Assembly (NCBI GenBank): GCA_937888775.1
Contig: CALAQT010000338.1
Coordinates: forward strand, 1 to 14,765
Direction: 5' to 3'
From: an uncultured Actinomycetes bacterium
Lineage (GTDB): Bacteria > Actinomycetota > Thermoleophilia > Solirubrobacterales > Solirubrobacteraceae
Length of the DNA stretch: 14,765 bases
Both the position numbers and the translations under genes were made by a program. The notes beneath the pieces were generated by a model that was given only the letters and a program-made list of their open reading frames with translations, searched no databases and was not told where the DNA came from. This document shows, piece by piece, positions 12,959-14,765 of the stretch. Position 1 is the stretch's first letter; the number at the start of each line of letters is the position of its first letter.

Positions 12959-14505
12959 TTCAGTCCCCGGCAGAGCGGGAGCCCGAACGTGAAGCCGAGT
13001 GCTTGCTGGCCCCACATGCGCTCGAGGCGCAGCGGGGCTGCTTTGGCCTGGAGGTCGACGCGGGAGACGGCAGCCTCGAGCTCGTCGCGCGCGTCGGCCC
13101 CGGTGTCCGGGACGCTGACAGTCACGAACGCGCTGTAGCGAACGTTCGCGTGCCCCTGGGCCAGCTCGGCCTCCTGGCGGGCCGCGGCGTGCTCGCGCTG
13201 GCGTTGACGTTGGCTGGTGCGCTGCCCGATCCTCCCGCGCAGGCTGTCCTCCGTCGCGGCCTCGGTCATCGCCCGCTCCGCCTTGCGAATCGCGCGAGCC
13301 GGGCCGACGAGCTCCATGCAGACCGCGACACTCCGGGTCGTGTCGGCGCGCATCAGCAGCGGCTGCAGGAACACGGCTCTGACGTCGATCCGCGGCCACT
13401 CAGCCACCCAGAGCGTGCAATGCAGCGCCCCGTCAGCCCGCAGATGGGACCAGTGCTCGTCTCGGGCGGTAGGCGCAGCGTTGTGAGGCGCGGCGCCGTA
13501 TTCGACCGCGGGATCCTGATCGCGGTGGCGCTGCCGGCGACCCCAAGGGTCATACCCGTCCCGGATCGCAACGGCGAGCCCTCGTCGCGTGAGGACACCC
13601 GTCGGAGTGATGCCAGCGCCGTCGAGCAGCTCGATCAGCCGCCCCACCTCGCCGGCGAGTACCGCCATCGCGCCGAGATCACCGCCGCCGAGGCGCGCGA
13701 CGGGCCGCCGCGCGGCCGGCCGCCGCGCGTCGATCTGGAGCGCGAACAGCAGCTCATGCTCCTCGGCGACGTGACCGGCCCGTCCGATCAGGCGCAAATA
13801 CGACACGAGCTCGTACGGCGGGTCGTCGAGCGACGCATCGTCGCGCTTGGCCCCGAGCAGGTAGCCGCCGAGTGCGTCAGGGTCGCCGGGGAGCGCGCGC
13901 TCGACCCACGAGATCCGCCGCAGCGGCGAGTCGTCGCGCGCGAGCGCCGCGAGCACGCCGCCGTATTCCTCGAGCCGCTGCTGTCGCTCCTCGGGGGACA
14001 GCAACTCGAACGCGCGGCACTGGACGCGGATCGCGGCCGTGTAGGTGCCCGCGCGACGGTCCTTCGCCACGCCGAGCAGCGCACGGTCGTATGCCGAGAG
14101 CTCGCATTCGAGCAGCTCGAGATCCGCGAGCTCGGAGGGCCGGTCGTGCGGAGGCCCTACCGGCTGCGGATCGAGGTCCCCGGACGGCAGCCGCACGACG
14201 TGACCGACGAGCGCAGCCTGAGCACGGAACCGCGACTGCCTCCGCCCCATCAGGAACCGCACGACGACCGGCGCCCACTGGTCAAGCGTCTGACCCCTGA
14301 CCGGAACGATCACGACGCTCGACACCAGTCCCGCGACAGTGATCGCGAGGGCGAGGGCGCCGAACCCGCCAGCGCGGAGGGACGCTAGCGCTAGGGCCCC
14401 GGCGACGATCAACCCGGCGAGCTGCGGGATCCGCAGGCCGAGGATGAACCCGGCGCTCGGATGGGGCGCGAAGCGATACGTCGTCTCGGAGTTATCGCTG
14501 GACAT
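12955..14505 (-). CDS. SCO6880-family conjugation membrane protein
   Basis: The 516-aa product begins with a short cytoplasmic stretch (SSDNSETTYRFAPHPSAG), then two membrane helices at about residues 27-43 and 48-66 (LAGLIVAGALALASL; ALAITVAGLVSSVVIV), and then a long cytosolic part. The N-terminus resembles PrgI/VirB3-like membrane anchors, and the long part corresponds to the N-terminal region of VirB4. Proteins of this kind sit next to short VirB4 ATPases in actinobacterial conjugative elements. Later blocks include RDGYDPWGRRQRHRDQDP, SHLRADGALHCTLWVAEWPR and MWGQQALGFTFGLPLCRGLK. ATG 14505 overlaps the previous stop by one base (TGATG). No nucleotide-binding motif is visible, as expected. 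Confidence 0.88.
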   Translation of the reverse strand: MSSDNSETTYRFAPHPSAGFILGLRIPQLAGLIVAGALALASLRAGGFGALALAITVAGLVSSVVIVPVRGQTLDQWAPVVVRFLMGRRQSRFRAQAALVGHVVRLPSGDLDPQPVGPPHDRPSELADLELLECELSAYDRALLGVAKDRRAGTYTAAIRVQCRAFELLSPEERQQRLEEYGGVLAALARDDSPLRRISWVERALPGDPDALGGYLLGAKRDDASLDDPPYELVSYLRLIGRAGHVAEEHELLFALQIDARRPAARRPVARLGGGDLGAMAVLAGEVGRLIELLDGAGITPTGVLTRRGLAVAIRDGYDPWGRRQRHRDQDPAVEYGAAPHNAAPTARDEHWSHLRADGALHCTLWVAEWPRIDVRAVFLQPLLMRADTTRSVAVCMELVGPARAIRKAERAMTEAATEDSLRGRIGQRTSQRQRQREHAAARQEAELAQGHANVRYSAFVTVSVPDTGADARDELEAAVSRVDLQAKAAPLRLERMWGQQALGFTFGLPLCRGLK

Positions 14506-14765
14506 CAGCTCTCCGCGACAGGTCGACGCGGGCGCGGGCGAGGAGCGGCGGGTGTCCCTGACGCCACAGGAGACCGCGCCGGTCTCGGCTGTCTTGACTG
14601 ATTCGGCGAGGCAGAGGGCGTCGCCGCCGAGCTACCCCCGTTCGTAGACCCGTCGCCCGACGCCGAGCGGGACGGCTTCCGCGAGGGTCCGCGAGTTGCC
14701 CCGCCCTGTGAGCCTACGGCCGAGGGCGCCGGGCGCTCACCGGCGCCGTGGCCGGCGCCGCGGGC
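14505..14765 (-). CDS. C-terminal tail of a conjugation protein (partial, TrbL/VirB6-like?)
   Basis: The minus strand is open from the window edge to a TGA at 14507-14505, giving 86 residues: ARGAGHGAGERPAPSAVGSQ, later SGDGSTNGGSSAATPSAS, and an end rich in Pro and Arg (APRPRPRRPVAES). The stop shares a base with the SCO6880-like start, so it is the preceding gene of the same operon. The tail is disordered and has no membrane helix. In actinobacterial ICEs the gene before the SCO6880-type one is often a large polytopic VirB6/TrbL-like protein with such a tail; this identity is inferred from position only. Confidence 0.7.
   Translation of the reverse strand, partial: ARGAGHGAGERPAPSAVGSQGGATRGPSRKPSRSASGDGSTNGGSSAATPSASPNQSRQPRPARSPVASGTPAAPRPRPRRPVAES

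Noticed and set aside
13003..14388. 461-codon plus-strand open frame opposite the SCO6880-like gene
   Set aside because: It is an antisense shadow in high-GC DNA; the minus strand encodes a protein with clear membrane helices and operon overlaps.

Overview
The window is GC-rich throughout and reads as accessory DNA from a high-GC actinobacterium. A Thermoleophilia-type host is my guess, from memory of the protein families, and is not proven by the sequence. It looks like the junction of two tRNA-associated integrative elements. To the left is a partly decayed cargo region ending in its own integrase. To the right is a well-preserved integrative and conjugative element (ICE) module.

Left part (1-5718). 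The first ~58 bases are a scrambled relic of a tyrosine integrase that closely resembles the integrase at 4568-5718. Next come two plus-strand genes with ATGA overlap (a SEC-C metal-binding protein and a small conserved partner). Facing them is a minus-strand set of four conserved hypothetical genes (4413 to 1977): an N-terminal HTH protein, a probable DUF6398 protein, a small protein with an Ala-Pro repeat, and a TPR-like gene broken by one base. The plus-strand integrase follows. It has a hairpin over its ribosome binding site and a frameshift after about 32 codons.

Junction (5719-5877). On the minus strand lies the 3' part (anticodon arm, T arm, acceptor 3' strand) of a tRNA-Thr with anticodon GGT. 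This is a classic integration scar. Beside it are 10-bp-phased GGGCA repeats, then inverted copies, which look like integrase or excisionase arm sites.

Right part (5878-14765, all minus strand). Read in the direction of transcription from the right edge, it holds: the C-terminal tail of an unseen upstream protein (perhaps a VirB6/TrbL-like membrane protein), an SCO6880-like membrane protein, a VirB4-like ATPase, a VirD4/TraG-like coupling protein, a 263-bp gap, an SSB, two tiny coupled genes (one winged-helix-like), a DnaG-like primase with zinc finger and TOPRIM domain, an 86-aa gene, excisionase and integrase. Many neighbours overlap by 4 bases (ATGA or GTGA), so translation is probably coupled. 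Together they would excise the element (Xis/Int), process its DNA (primase, SSB) and transfer it through a type IV secretion channel. No relaxase or replication initiator is visible in this window.

The best candidate for something undescribed is the 71-4413 cargo cluster of conserved hypothetical genes. The best-supported structural finding is the tRNA-Thr attachment junction with its phased repeats between two tail-to-tail integrases.
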